From Candidatus Planktophila sp. (lineage in GTDB: Bacteria; Actinomycetota; Actinomycetes; Nanopelagicales; Nanopelagicaceae): a DNA stretch of 64,000 nucleotides. Numbering within the stretch: position 1 is the stretch's first letter; the number at the start of each line of letters is the position of its first letter. This document shows positions 53,165-61,511 of the stretch, piece by piece. The notes beneath the pieces are model-generated. The model was not told where the DNA came from. It made no database searches and worked only from the letters and a program-made list of their open reading frames with translations. Location of the stretch: NCBI GenBank assembly GCA_030649935.1, contig JAUSFN010000026.1, positions 124,001-188,000 of the forward strand, given 5' to 3'. The position numbers were made by a program, and so were the translations under genes.

Positions 53165-54692
53165 CCAAGAGACAGGTCTTGATATTTTAAAATATAAATA
53201 CGCGCTAGTTATTGTAATAACTGCTCTCTTACTCGCAAGTTGTTCGTCAACTGCCAGAGCGCCATTTCCAACGGCTAGCAACGACGTTTCGAAATTAGCG
53301 TGGGAAAGCTGTAACGGTGGTTTTCAATGCGCGACGTTAAAGGTTCCTATCGACTACAACGATGTTTCACTGGGTGAATTCGAAATTGCAGTACTTCGCT
53401 ACAGAGATCAGAATCAGCATGATCGACTTGGTTCACTCGTGGTTAACCCAGGTGGACCTGGAGTAAGCGGGATTGAATTCGCCCGTAACGCCGAATTTCT
53501 GCTGAACCCTGAAATCTTGGAGCGCTATGACATCGTAGGCTTTGATCCACGGGGAGTAGGCCAATCCACGGCTATTCAATGCCTAAACGCCAAAGAACAA
53601 GATGCCTTGCTATCTGGTGATCCAAAGCCCGATAACGACGCCGAATTCGCTCAAGCAATCACCGAGACCCAGAGCTTTATCGATGAGTGTGTAGAAAAAG
53701 TACCCAACCTTGCTCACTTTTCAACGCGCGATGCCGCCCACGACATGGAGCTGCTGCGCCAAAGCCTCGGTGACGCGAAACTCAACTACATGGGTTTTTC
53801 ATATGGAACATATCTGGGAACTCTATATGCCCAACAGTTTCCATCCACAGTAGGACGCTTTGTTTTAGATGGAGCTATCCATCCAGGTATTTCAATTGAG
53901 CAACAATCCTTGATTCAAGCCGTTGCATTTGACAAAGCGCTTACAAATTTTATCTCCGCTTGTTTCGAAATTAAAAAATGTCCACTACCCGCCGGGGCAA
54001 CTCCACAATTCTTTATCGATCTGTTTAGTAGAATTTCGAATCAACCATTGACAACAACTGATAAAACTACAAGGAAGAAGCGTCAGATAACAGAGGGACT
54101 CGTTGTGACAGGGACGGCAGCCGCACTCTATGATGATGAAACAGGTTGGCCGCAATTACGAACTGCAATTTCACAGGCTTTACTCGGAGATGGAGCTGGT
54201 TTTGCTCAGTTGGCCGATGGATACAACGGTCGAAAGAGTGATGGGACATTTAAAGACAATCAAAATGATGCCAACATAATTATTAACTGCTTAGATTGGC
54301 AGCAGATTCGAAGTAATGAAGCCATCCGCCTGGCTTCTGCGAAGTTTGTTAAGCTCGCTCCGGTATTTGGTCCCTATGTTGCCTTCAGTGGAATCACATG
54401 CAACATATTGAATCGGGCAATTAATCGCACAGTGATTACTCATGATCAAAACTCTGCTCAAATTGAAAATACAGCCACCCCTGTTCTGATTATCGGAACC
54501 ACCCAAGATCCTGCGACACCGTATTTGTGGGCCAAAGCACTGGCCGCCTACATTAAAGGCTCCCGTTTAATCACATTACGAGGAGAAGGCCATACCGGCT
54601 ATGGCCGGGGCTCTGCCTGTACTGATGACGCCGTAGATGCCTATTTGGTATCCGGAGTTATTCCAACTCAAAACATTACCTGTACCCAGTAA
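53148..54692 (+). CDS. Secreted alpha/beta hydrolase, tripeptidyl-aminopeptidase type lipoprotein
   Basis: Lipoprotein-like hydrolase of 514 residues. A lipobox, LLLASCSS, ends a short hydrophobic signal (lipidated Cys near residue 32). The alpha/beta hydrolase core has LVVNPGGPGVSGIEFA, YDIVGFDPRGVGQS, nucleophile Ser in YMGFSYGTYLGTLYA, and the C-terminal TAP-like domain with TQDPATPYLWAKAL and GEGHTGYGRGSAC (catalytic His). It is likely an exopeptidase on the outer membrane face. The GTG start overlaps holB by 17 bp; the reading frame leaves little choice for another start. It resembles the SlpD/E-Tap family. Confidence 0.88.
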   Translation: MSLRVDQETGLDILKYKYALVIVITALLLASCSSTARAPFPTASNDVSKLAWESCNGGFQCATLKVPIDYNDVSLGEFEIAVLRYRDQNQHDRLGSLVVNPGGPGVSGIEFARNAEFLLNPEILERYDIVGFDPRGVGQSTAIQCLNAKEQDALLSGDPKPDNDAEFAQAITETQSFIDECVEKVPNLAHFSTRDAAHDMELLRQSLGDAKLNYMGFSYGTYLGTLYAQQFPSTVGRFVLDGAIHPGISIEQQSLIQAVAFDKALTNFISACFEIKKCPLPAGATPQFFIDLFSRISNQPLTTTDKTTRKKRQITEGLVVTGTAAALYDDETGWPQLRTAISQALLGDGAGFAQLADGYNGRKSDGTFKDNQNDANIIINCLDWQQIRSNEAIRLASAKFVKLAPVFGPYVAFSGITCNILNRAINRTVITHDQNSAQIENTATPVLIIGTTQDPATPYLWAKALAAYIKGSRLITLRGEGHTGYGRGSACTDDAVDAYLVSGVIPTQNITCTQ

Positions 54693-54695
54693 CTT

Positions 54696-55250
54696 CTATC
54701 TAAAGATTGGCGTATTTGTTGCGCGCGATGCTTCTTCCACCCAAGGATTTTCCAAGGTGAGTTCTTCAATATCTTTAACCTTTAATTTCGGTAAATCCCA
54801 TAATCCAACACATGACCAATCTGGATTGTAAAAACTCCACCATGAGACACCTGAAATGCCATCATTTTTATAAACCTTCAGCGCCCACGATTGTGTAACT
54901 GTTCGATCACGCGTTACCACCCGAGACGGTCGAATTTTCAGTTTCAGCAGGTTAGCTGCATCATCCATATCAAAAATAACGCTCTCTGGTTTGAGAGTGT
55001 AGGTCGCAATCACCCAACGGCTTTCAGGAAGAGTTTTCATTGGGCGAACCATCATTGAATCCCATGCAGATAAAAAACCAAAACTCTCTGAAACTGCACA
55101 ACTCCCACTTGTCGCTAAATAGCCAACGGCGTAGTGGTTCAAGTTATCAACGCGCGCCATACCTTGATTTGGTGGAAAGTAAAGAGGATGTCCAGGTTCA
55201 CGCTTCTTTGCACTTGGCAGAAATGGAATGACACGAAATAAATCGAGCAT
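54696..55250 (-). CDS. RES-domain toxin (module 1)
   Basis: Protein of 184 residues with a RES-domain pattern: ARVDNLNHYAVGYLATSGSC, then AVSESFG, giving the Arg, Tyr and Glu expected in the NAD-binding pocket, and the conserved-Ser segment GVSWWSFYNPDWSCVGLWD. RES toxins degrade NAD+. It directly follows an Xre/MbcA-type antitoxin gene, with the antitoxin stop (TAA) immediately followed by this ATG. It is clearly different in sequence from the second RES protein at 60.3 kb. It lies convergent to the alpha/beta hydrolase gene. Confidence 0.8.
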   Translation of the reverse strand: MLDLFRVIPFLPSAKKREPGHPLYFPPNQGMARVDNLNHYAVGYLATSGSCAVSESFGFLSAWDSMMVRPMKTLPESRWVIATYTLKPESVIFDMDDAANLLKLKIRPSRVVTRDRTVTQSWALKVYKNDGISGVSWWSFYNPDWSCVGLWDLPKLKVKDIEELTLENPWVEEASRATNTPIFR

Positions 55251-55727
55251 TTACGCAAATGCCCCAGTTGACAATGCACTTATTGCGGGGATAACAGAGG
55301 CAAGTCCATTAACTTGAAATACATTGATAGGGGATGCTCCACCTAAATGTGCATTCGGATTTTGTAACCATTGTTCTATTTGATCAGGATATAGAGTTAA
55401 GGATAATTGATCGATAATGTAATCAAGATCGATGAGCTTTTGTTGATTGATAAGCGATGCCTGTTCATCACCTTCACTCCAACGCGACGTTTGACTTTGG
55501 TTGACTTGAATTATTCGGGCAAGAGAGTTATTACCAAAAATTGCCGCCAATTTTTTCGTGCGCATTTGGGCATTAACCAGGTAAATGCCATCGGCATCTG
55601 CCTTAATCTTTATTGACCGCTTTCCAGACACTGCTTGTTTCTCCTTTTTAACCCCGGCGATATAAACCTCCTTGCCCAATGGTAATCGTTGGGTTACTCT
55701 TTGAATACCTGTATGTAAAACAGCCAT
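55251..55727 (-). CDS. Xre/MbcA/ParS-type antitoxin (module 1)
   Basis: Antitoxin of about 158 residues. An HTH (FGNNSLARIIQVNQSQTSRW) is followed by a C-terminal toxin-binding domain with QWLQNPNAHLGGASPINVFQ, the DUF2384 signature. The start at 55727 is preferred because AAAGGGG lies 6 nt upstream; an upstream ATG at 55838 would add 37 residues unlike the family. The preceding palindrome TTCAGCGCTGAA (55738-55749) overlaps the ribosome-binding region and may be its operator. Confidence 0.82.
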   Translation of the reverse strand: MAVLHTGIQRVTQRLPLGKEVYIAGVKKEKQAVSGKRSIKIKADADGIYLVNAQMRTKKLAAIFGNNSLARIIQVNQSQTSRWSEGDEQASLINQQKLIDLDYIIDQLSLTLYPDQIEQWLQNPNAHLGGASPINVFQVNGLASVIPAISALSTGAFA

Positions 55728-55737
55728 TTTCGCCCCT

Positions 55738-55853
55738 TTCAGCGCTGAATCGCAAACATCCGTGAAACCACAGAAAAAGTTAGCTCGAAATCCACCGCCC
55801 AACCCATTGCTAATCGCCCTATTTATGGTAAAGAGCACCCCAATTCATAGGGC
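55738..55853. promoter_or_regulatory. Candidate operators between RES module 1 and the VOC gene
   Basis: A perfect palindrome, TTCAGCGCTGAA (55738-55749), lies just before the antitoxin gene. A second inverted repeat, GCCCTAT (55816-55822) and ATAGGGC (55847-55853), lies in the divergent intergenic region. Either could be bound by the Xre-type antitoxin. Confidence 0.4.
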
Positions 55854-55865
55854 AAGATATTACCT

Positions 55866-56513
55866 ATGCGCTTAGACCATGTTTCATACGTAACCTCCCA
55901 TGATCAATTGGCCGACACTGTTCAGCGCTTAGGTTCGCGTCTTGGCAGTACTTTCGTCGATGGCGGAGTCCACCCAAGATTTGGTACTCGCAACTTCACA
56001 CTGCCGCTTCAAAATGGCCATTACATTGAAGTTGTATGTCCACTCGATCACCCAGCATCAGATTCATCACCATTTGGAATGGCCGTCTCACGACGGGCCG
56101 CAGAAGGCGGCGGTTGGCTTACATGGGTAGTAGCAGTCGATGATGTTGCCGCAATTGAAACGCGTTTAGGTCGCTCGGCAGTTGAAGGTCACCGCACAAA
56201 ACCAGATGGAACTGATATTCGTTGGAGGCAGATTGGCGTTCTTGGAACTTTAGAGGACCGTCAACTTCCATATTTTATTGAGTGGACTGAAAACCACCAC
56301 CCATCAACAGATGGAAAAGCTGTTGCAAAGATTTTAAAAGTTGAAATTGCTGGAGATGAAAAGACTATTACCGATTGGCTGGGCTCTGATGCCGCCGCAG
56401 CACTTGGCAGTAACGTAGAAGTTGTTTGGTTATCACCTGCCGATAACGATGGAGAAAATGGAATCGTTGCTGTGCATCTGAGTACGCCTACTGGAGTTGT
56501 TCGCCTCGATTAA
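55866..56513 (+). CDS. VOC superfamily protein (glyoxalase-like domain)
   Basis: Cytoplasmic protein of 215 residues. The glyoxalase_3-like pattern is MRLDHVSYVTSHDQLADTVQ, with FTLPLQNGHYIEVVCPLDHP and LPYFIEWTENHHP, paired beta-alpha-beta-beta-beta units that often bind a metal through His/Glu (H5, E36-type and E-containing WTE). The substrate is unknown. It is divergent from RES module 1 and convergent with the pullulanase. Confidence 0.85.
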   Translation: MRLDHVSYVTSHDQLADTVQRLGSRLGSTFVDGGVHPRFGTRNFTLPLQNGHYIEVVCPLDHPASDSSPFGMAVSRRAAEGGGWLTWVVAVDDVAAIETRLGRSAVEGHRTKPDGTDIRWRQIGVLGTLEDRQLPYFIEWTENHHPSTDGKAVAKILKVEIAGDEKTITDWLGSDAAAALGSNVEVVWLSPADNDGENGIVAVHLSTPTGVVRLD

Positions 56514-56524
56514 TTCACAGTAAC

Positions 56525-58909
56525 TTATTGCTGAAGCACAGTTGTACTTTGCCCGGCAACGTTAATCCTAGCCATCCTGCCTGAACTAATTACTTTAGTT
56601 CCTGCCTTATCACCCGCAACAACAACTGACCACTTGCCAGCTTTCGGAAGCTTTATCTCCTGCGCAGTGGCATTGGAATTGTGAATAACAACAAAGTTTG
56701 CAGTTTTATCGCCAACTGCTTTACCAGCAAGTGAGTACATGATGACGCTATTTGGCACCGAATAGAACTTCAGATTCTTAATCACCTGTGCCTCTGTTCT
56801 CATTCTAAAGGCCGGGTGGGCTTTTCGAAGTGCAATTAACCCCTTGAAATACTTATACGTTGCTATGTTCGTCGCTTTGGTGCTCCACTTGAGTGAGTTC
56901 ACGGCATCAGAAGATTTATAACTATTTTCATCACCGTTTTTACTGCGCAAAAACTCTTGCCCAGCTTGAATAAATGGCAAACCCTGCGCCAATAATGCAA
57001 TTGAAGATGCAAAACGTGACATCTGTGCAACCTGTGCCGGTGTTGAATTCGGAACACTTCCAGAAATCTTGTCGGCTAACGTTAAGTTGTCATGAGATTC
57101 GACATAGTTAACGGATTGTCCCGGTGCAATAGTTGTCCACTTAGTTGTGATGGTATTTGAATAAGCAGTGTTTCCAGTAATACCTGCCATGACACTGTTT
57201 ATCGATGCAGGGTTGCCCGTTGCAAAACCTCTATCTAAACGATCAAAGACCGAGCCTTTGATTCCATCACGTAATTGATCATTAAACATCGAAACCCCAG
57301 GCAATAAATCGATATTCATCTGCCCCGCCCGATCTTTTTCCGGCAGGGCTCCCATGTTCCACCCTTCGGCGATAATGATGATGCTCTTATCAATCTTCTT
57401 CAGAGCTGCGCTGATTGCAGAGACGGTATCGATATCCATTAAACCCATCAGGTCAAAACGAAAACCATCGAGGTTGTACTCATCTGCCCAGTATTTAACT
57501 GAATCCACGATGAATTTACTGACCATCGACCGCTCTGAAGCCACATCGTTGCCTATGCCACTGCCATTAGTCAGAGCGCCGTTGCTATCGGTTCTAAAAA
57601 AGTAGCCCGGAACAATTTGATTTTGACTAAAACTATTAACGTCAAAGACGTGGTTATAGACAACATCCATATTCACCCGCAAACCTTGATTGTGAAGCGC
57701 CTGGATAGCTGATTTCAATTCAGTAATACGTACCGTTGGTTTAGTCGGGTCAGAGCTATACGAACCCTCTGGGACGTTGTAGTTCTGAGGATCATATCCC
57801 CAGTTAAAGCTGGGGTTCTTCTCATCAATTGATGCGAAATCAAAGATTGGTAGCAGTTCGACATGTGTGACACCAAGCTCTTTAATCGATGTAACTGCAG
57901 TAGATACTCCAGATTTGCTCGTTTTAGTCTCAGTAAAGGCTAAATACTTACCGGCGTTAACCGCTTTGACTCCGCTGGATTCATCGATTGATAAATCGCG
58001 AACATGAAGTTCGTAAACAACGGCATCCGATGGCTTGCCACTAAATTTCGGTTTCTTAGTCGACCACCCTTTTGGATCTGTCTTTGAAAGATCAACGACC
58101 ACACCACGTAAACCATTAACTGTCGTTGCACGAACATAAGGATCAACGGCCTCGCGCAATACGCCATCGACTGTAACGCGGTAGTTGTATATCAAACCAT
58201 TCTTGTCACCGCTAAGGGATGCCGTCCATGTTCCATTTACATCACTTGTCATCGCTGTTAGAATTCCGGTAGAAGCATTACTTTCGGCCGATGCATATGT
58301 GACTAATGAAACTTCGGTCGCCGTCGGTGCCCACACACGGAATGCAGTTTTACTTTTGCTATATGTATTTCCTAAATCATCACCTTTGTAGGTGTACTTC
58401 TTTGAAAACTCTAATGAGTCGTAAATCTTTGCCTGCGCAATCGCAGGGTTTTCTTTTACCGCTTCAGTTGGTAGCGAGTAGTGAATCTGAGTATCGCCTT
58501 TGCGCAGCCAAACTTCTGCCTTTCCATTTGCATCAAAAACACTAATAAAGCGATCAGCGTCGACATCTTTTTGCGCCCAATCATTTAAGCGAACGATGAT
58601 GCCAATGTCGTCAAAACCCTTCATGTCGGGAATCTCTAAAGTTAAGACTTTGCCAAAACTGTCATCGCCATTGAACTGGACTCCTTTTGGATCAATAGAT
58701 TTGTCCAAGGCGTTATTAGATGAGTTCTTCCATAACCAAAGATTCCACCCTGCGTAATCGGCAGCCGGGCGCTGGTAGTGCACAACTAGCTTTACGACAT
58801 CAGGTGCTGCCGCTGAACTAATGGTCGGCATAACGATGGCCGCTAAGACAGTGATTAATAGCCCTACTAAGGCGGTACGGGGAGTTCTAATGCCAGGTTG
58901 AATTCTCAT
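56525..58909 (-). CDS. pulA: Secreted type I pullulanase
   Basis: Exported debranching enzyme of about 794 residues. Signal peptide: TALVGLLITVLAAIVMPTIS ending at SAA. Domains in order: a PUD/CBM41-like region (VVHYQRPAADYAGWNLWLWK), CBM48 (TAFRVWAPTATEVSLVTYAS), and the GH13 barrel with YDPQNYNVPEGSYSSDP, catalytic nucleophile Asp486 in GFRFDLMG, acid Glu in IIIIAEGWNMG, and VESHDNLTLADK. It cleaves alpha-1,6 bonds in pullulan and starch-like polymers. The start is set at the ATG 58909 because TAGATT (58916-58921 on the plus strand) lies 6 nt upstream; GTG 58915 is an alternative. Liberated maltodextrins could feed a sugar importer. Confidence 0.93.
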   Translation of the reverse strand: MRIQPGIRTPRTALVGLLITVLAAIVMPTISSAAAPDVVKLVVHYQRPAADYAGWNLWLWKNSSNNALDKSIDPKGVQFNGDDSFGKVLTLEIPDMKGFDDIGIIVRLNDWAQKDVDADRFISVFDANGKAEVWLRKGDTQIHYSLPTEAVKENPAIAQAKIYDSLEFSKKYTYKGDDLGNTYSKSKTAFRVWAPTATEVSLVTYASAESNASTGILTAMTSDVNGTWTASLSGDKNGLIYNYRVTVDGVLREAVDPYVRATTVNGLRGVVVDLSKTDPKGWSTKKPKFSGKPSDAVVYELHVRDLSIDESSGVKAVNAGKYLAFTETKTSKSGVSTAVTSIKELGVTHVELLPIFDFASIDEKNPSFNWGYDPQNYNVPEGSYSSDPTKPTVRITELKSAIQALHNQGLRVNMDVVYNHVFDVNSFSQNQIVPGYFFRTDSNGALTNGSGIGNDVASERSMVSKFIVDSVKYWADEYNLDGFRFDLMGLMDIDTVSAISAALKKIDKSIIIIAEGWNMGALPEKDRAGQMNIDLLPGVSMFNDQLRDGIKGSVFDRLDRGFATGNPASINSVMAGITGNTAYSNTITTKWTTIAPGQSVNYVESHDNLTLADKISGSVPNSTPAQVAQMSRFASSIALLAQGLPFIQAGQEFLRSKNGDENSYKSSDAVNSLKWSTKATNIATYKYFKGLIALRKAHPAFRMRTEAQVIKNLKFYSVPNSVIMYSLAGKAVGDKTANFVVIHNSNATAQEIKLPKAGKWSVVVAGDKAGTKVISSGRMARINVAGQSTTVLQQ

Positions 58910-58935
58910 AGGCACAATCTAACCAGTACTCAGTT

Positions 58936-59967
58936 TCATTTATTGTGCCTTGGAAGCCCTCGCTGCACCATGAATTCAACTGCCTCATTCATGTTCAACG
59001 GAATCACTTTTTGGCCTGGGTGAAGCGCTGGCCATACACGCAACATCTCATCCACGAAACCTTGACCAACCTCGACTACATCTTTGAAGTCAATTTCTAT
59101 TTCAGTGAATTTCTCCATCCCTGAAAGGATTCTTTTTGCTTCGCTGCGCGACATAAAGCGAACTCCAATTTCAAAGAGTTTTAGAATCGGTCGAGTCCGC
59201 ACAAACTCGTGATCCTCGCTAAATTTTCGGAAGAGATCACCGATAGCTTCCGTAGTGCTAACGCTGAGCTCTCCTGAGACTCTTGTTCCCACTTGGGTGG
59301 GCTCCACTCCCACAGAGCTATCATCCCTAATGTTGTCTAGAGTCCAACGAATACCATCTGAAGCCAGTTGGAAAATTTCGACAGCCTTGGAGGTAAAGAA
59401 AATTCCCTCCCCGGAGTGCCCTGATGGCGCGGTGGTTCTTTTACCCTTACTCAATTCTTGCAATGCATTGAATCTATCTTCCAGTCCGAGACCTTGCATC
59501 AAATTGGTGAACACGCCTTGGCCATCATCTTCTATTTCGAAGGCCCAAATCTGTGTATTTGCCCAAAACCGAACAATGACAGATTCGCCACGAGAGTGGT
59601 CAATTGCGTTGTTAAGCATTTCCGTCACTGCGTAAGAAAATGTATTGGCCACTTGTGAAGAAACATCCAATGCGAGGTCATTCACAATTCTCTTCCAGAC
59701 TTTGTCCTCTTCTAATCCCGCAATGTGAAATGACTTCTCCCACTGTGGTGCTCCATGAATGACTTCAAGTCCAGCGCCAGCCCTGAGAGACTGTTTCTGC
59801 CCAGCTCTTACGCTAAGAGCTGTTTTTACTTTTTCGACATTAAAAATCCTGTGACCTTTTGGTGTTTTATCCGACGGAATGACGCCCTCATCAGCTAATT
59901 TTCTAATCCAATTAGGGTGGAGCCCAACTATTTTAGATAGTTGACCAATTCTCACCGTCCCCTCCAC
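58936..59967 (-). CDS. HTH + GHKL-ATPase + STAS-like (DUF4325) regulator
   Basis: Unusual three-part cytoplasmic protein of about 343 residues. Residues 5-50: MerR/excisionase-like helix-turn-helix (VRIGQLSKIVGLHPNWIRKL then GHRIFNVEKV). Residues 100-250: GHKL/HATPase fold with N-box EMLNNAIDHS, G1 box EIEDDGQGV and G2 GHSGEGIFFTSKAVE, as in RsbW-type kinases and histidine kinases but without a HisKA dimerisation domain. Residues 270-335: DUF4325 STAS-like region (FMSRSEAKRILSGM, IDFKDVVEVGQGFVDEM). In partner switching these two modules are usually on separate proteins; here they share a chain with a DNA-binding head. The start at GTG 59967 has AAGGAGGG 7 nt upstream; GTG 59970 is next to it. 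A repeated operator-like motif lies upstream. The target is unknown. Confidence 0.85.
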   Translation of the reverse strand: MEGTVRIGQLSKIVGLHPNWIRKLADEGVIPSDKTPKGHRIFNVEKVKTALSVRAGQKQSLRAGAGLEVIHGAPQWEKSFHIAGLEEDKVWKRIVNDLALDVSSQVANTFSYAVTEMLNNAIDHSRGESVIVRFWANTQIWAFEIEDDGQGVFTNLMQGLGLEDRFNALQELSKGKRTTAPSGHSGEGIFFTSKAVEIFQLASDGIRWTLDNIRDDSSVGVEPTQVGTRVSGELSVSTTEAIGDLFRKFSEDHEFVRTRPILKLFEIGVRFMSRSEAKRILSGMEKFTEIEIDFKDVVEVGQGFVDEMLRVWPALHPGQKVIPLNMNEAVEFMVQRGLPRHNK

Positions 59968-60004
59968 CACCTCGCCCTCCTTCTTCTTAGTATCTAACAG
60001 AGCT

Positions 60005-60146
60005 ACTGTTAAGTTTGTCGGTTCAACTTACCCTATTTCTATAAAACTTAATAGTCAGAGTGTTAGATTTAACGCCTCACTTTAAACGGAATGAGCGTAA
60101 ACCGAGTTTCAATTTCCATAAAACTTAACAGTCAGTGTGTGAGGTT
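60005..60146. promoter_or_regulatory. Three-copy AAACTTAAYAGT operator array
   Basis: The motif occurs as AAACTTAATAGT (60044-60055), AAACTTAACAGT (60121-60132) and, in reverse, ACTGTTAAGTTT (60005-60016). The two direct copies lie in about 35-bp repeats (60035-60069, 60112-60146; consensus ATTTCYATA-motif-CAGWGTGT), 77 bp apart. The reverse copy forms an inverted repeat with CTAACAG just upstream. The array is immediately before the HTH-ATPase gene. The rest of this 312-bp gap (59968-60279) shows only one of the flanking direct repeats. Confidence 0.75.
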
Positions 60147-60197
60147 CATCCCCTACCCACGTGATACTACCGATATTCGCACCACCCACCTACCGCC

Positions 60198-60243
60198 GCA
60201 CAATAGAACTCAAGACCGACAGAACCTTGTATTAATCCACAGC
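60198..60243 (+). repeat. Direct repeat, copy 1, flanking RES module 2
   Basis: Contains ACCGACAGAAC (60215-60225) and AATCCACAGC (60234-60243) separated by 8 nt, preceded by a GCACA-led 17-nt segment that is partly conserved. The same architecture recurs 1260 bp downstream at 61458-61503, on the other side of the RES/Xre genes. Confidence 0.75.
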
Positions 60244-60279
60244 AAGCCCCAACCGGGATGCGAAATCCATCTCTGCCAC

Positions 60280-61002
60280 TTACTCATAACTAAAGTTCAT
60301 TTCTGCCTTGGTGGCTCGTGATGAGTTATTAAACCAACGAACTCCTTTAGCATCGGCGATACATGACCAATTTTCATCCCAACTAATGGGCTGTTTAGCA
60401 GCAAAACCCGACGGTGAAAGCATTGCAACACACAACGCTTTTATTGGATTTCTAACCGATGTATAAGCAATGCCTGCGACGCCGGATTGTCGAACTAAAG
60501 AGGCAAAGCGTTGAGATTCCAAGTAACTACTTTTATTATGGAAAATCTCCGGGCTTTTACTAAAAGGAGCCATTCGAACATCCACTAGATCCATCGAGGT
60601 TTTTACTGTGAAGAAAGTAAATGGTGTCGCTCCGCTGCTGACGAGCGCTGGTGAGTTTTTTACAAAAAGATGATGGTGATAGCCACGTTCTGCCGCGGCG
60701 GTTTCGATTGTGTCGGCCCCATAAAATACTCCAGAATCAAACTGCGCACGAAAGCGCGAACCGCCAGAGTATGACTTAGACGTAAAAGGCAGTTTTAATA
60801 ATGGATGCAGATCGCGAAGGCTTTCTTTCAATGATGAAATCTGCAGGCTAATCGCCTTTTCAACTGCCGCAAACTCCTCATCGTTATCTGTAATTTTGAC
60901 AATCGATGAGTAACGATTCTTTGTGACGAATCTACAAAGCGTCTCAGTGAAATGAACTCCTTTAGAGGCTATTAACGCTGGCGTCCAAGTAGTTAATGAC
61001 AT
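60280..61002 (-). CDS. RES-domain toxin (module 2)
   Basis: Protein of about 240 residues of the RES NAD-degrading toxin family: SGGSRFRAQFDSGVFYGADT then IETAAAERGYHHHL supply the conserved Arg, Tyr and Glu, and GVAGIAYTSVRNPIKALCVA gives the Ser. The region ahead of the RES core (first 70 residues) is helical. The ATG at 61002 has GAAGGG 7 nt upstream and is preferred to an earlier TTG at 61017. It overlaps the antitoxin gene by 41 bp. Likely role: NAD+ depletion when free of its antitoxin, as shown for MbcT-type toxins. Confidence 0.88.
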   Translation of the reverse strand: MSLTTWTPALIASKGVHFTETLCRFVTKNRYSSIVKITDNDEEFAAVEKAISLQISSLKESLRDLHPLLKLPFTSKSYSGGSRFRAQFDSGVFYGADTIETAAAERGYHHHLFVKNSPALVSSGATPFTFFTVKTSMDLVDVRMAPFSKSPEIFHNKSSYLESQRFASLVRQSGVAGIAYTSVRNPIKALCVAMLSPSGFAAKQPISWDENWSCIADAKGVRWFNNSSRATKAEMNFSYE

Positions 61003-61339
61003 GAACCAACCCTTCAACGCTTTGAATCAGATTAAAGGGTGAATCACCCAGCGCAGTATTTTCACCACGTAGCCAGGTTCTGGCAGCTTCTCTCTCTCCG
61101 AGAATTGCATCAAGGGAGGTAAATAACCGGATAAGAAGGATGGAGTTTTCCCATTCGCTCTTTATCGAAGGATTCAACTGATATTCAGATGCCCACAAGT
61201 GCGATGCTTTAGTAGGACTAACTCCAACAATGTGGGCAAACTCTTTCTGCTTCAATCCTAAATACTCCGAAGTGCGAAGCGCTGCCTTTGACACGGCAGC
61301 GGCAGCGCGATGTGAATCCATCTGCACCTGCCCAACCAT
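60962..61339 (-). CDS. Xre/MbcA/ParS-type antitoxin (module 2)
   Basis: Antitoxin of about 125 residues. HTH-like KQKEFAHIVGVSPTKASHLW, then the DUF2384 toxin-binding domain with AARTWLRGENTALGDSPFNL and LVHVINYLDA. The ATG at 61339 has GGAG 6 nt upstream; the ATG at 61345 is two codons earlier. It partners the overlapping RES gene. Sequence is quite different from module 1, so the two modules were probably gained independently or diverged long ago. Confidence 0.85.
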   Translation of the reverse strand: MVGQVQMDSHRAAAAVSKAALRTSEYLGLKQKEFAHIVGVSPTKASHLWASEYQLNPSIKSEWENSILLIRLFTSLDAILGEREAARTWLRGENTALGDSPFNLIQSVEGLVHVINYLDASVNSL

Positions 61340-61457
61340 TAGCATCTCCGTTCTCTTTCAAATACAAGAATATCACAATAAACTTTCATATGAAATACCT
61401 CCATTTCCTATTCCAACCCCATCGAACCCCAAGAGCCTTAGCGATAAGGCGTTGTGG

Positions 61458-61503
61458 GCACAGTAAATGTCAGCACCGACAGAACACTCAATCAATCCAC
61501 AGC
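61458..61503 (+). repeat. Direct repeat, copy 2, flanking RES module 2
   Basis: ACCGACAGAAC (61475-61485) and AATCCACAGC (61494-61503) with the same 8-nt spacing as copy 1; about 32 of 46 bases agree. It lies just upstream of the -10 box of the WecA-type gene. Confidence 0.75.
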
Positions 61504-61511
61504 CTGATACA

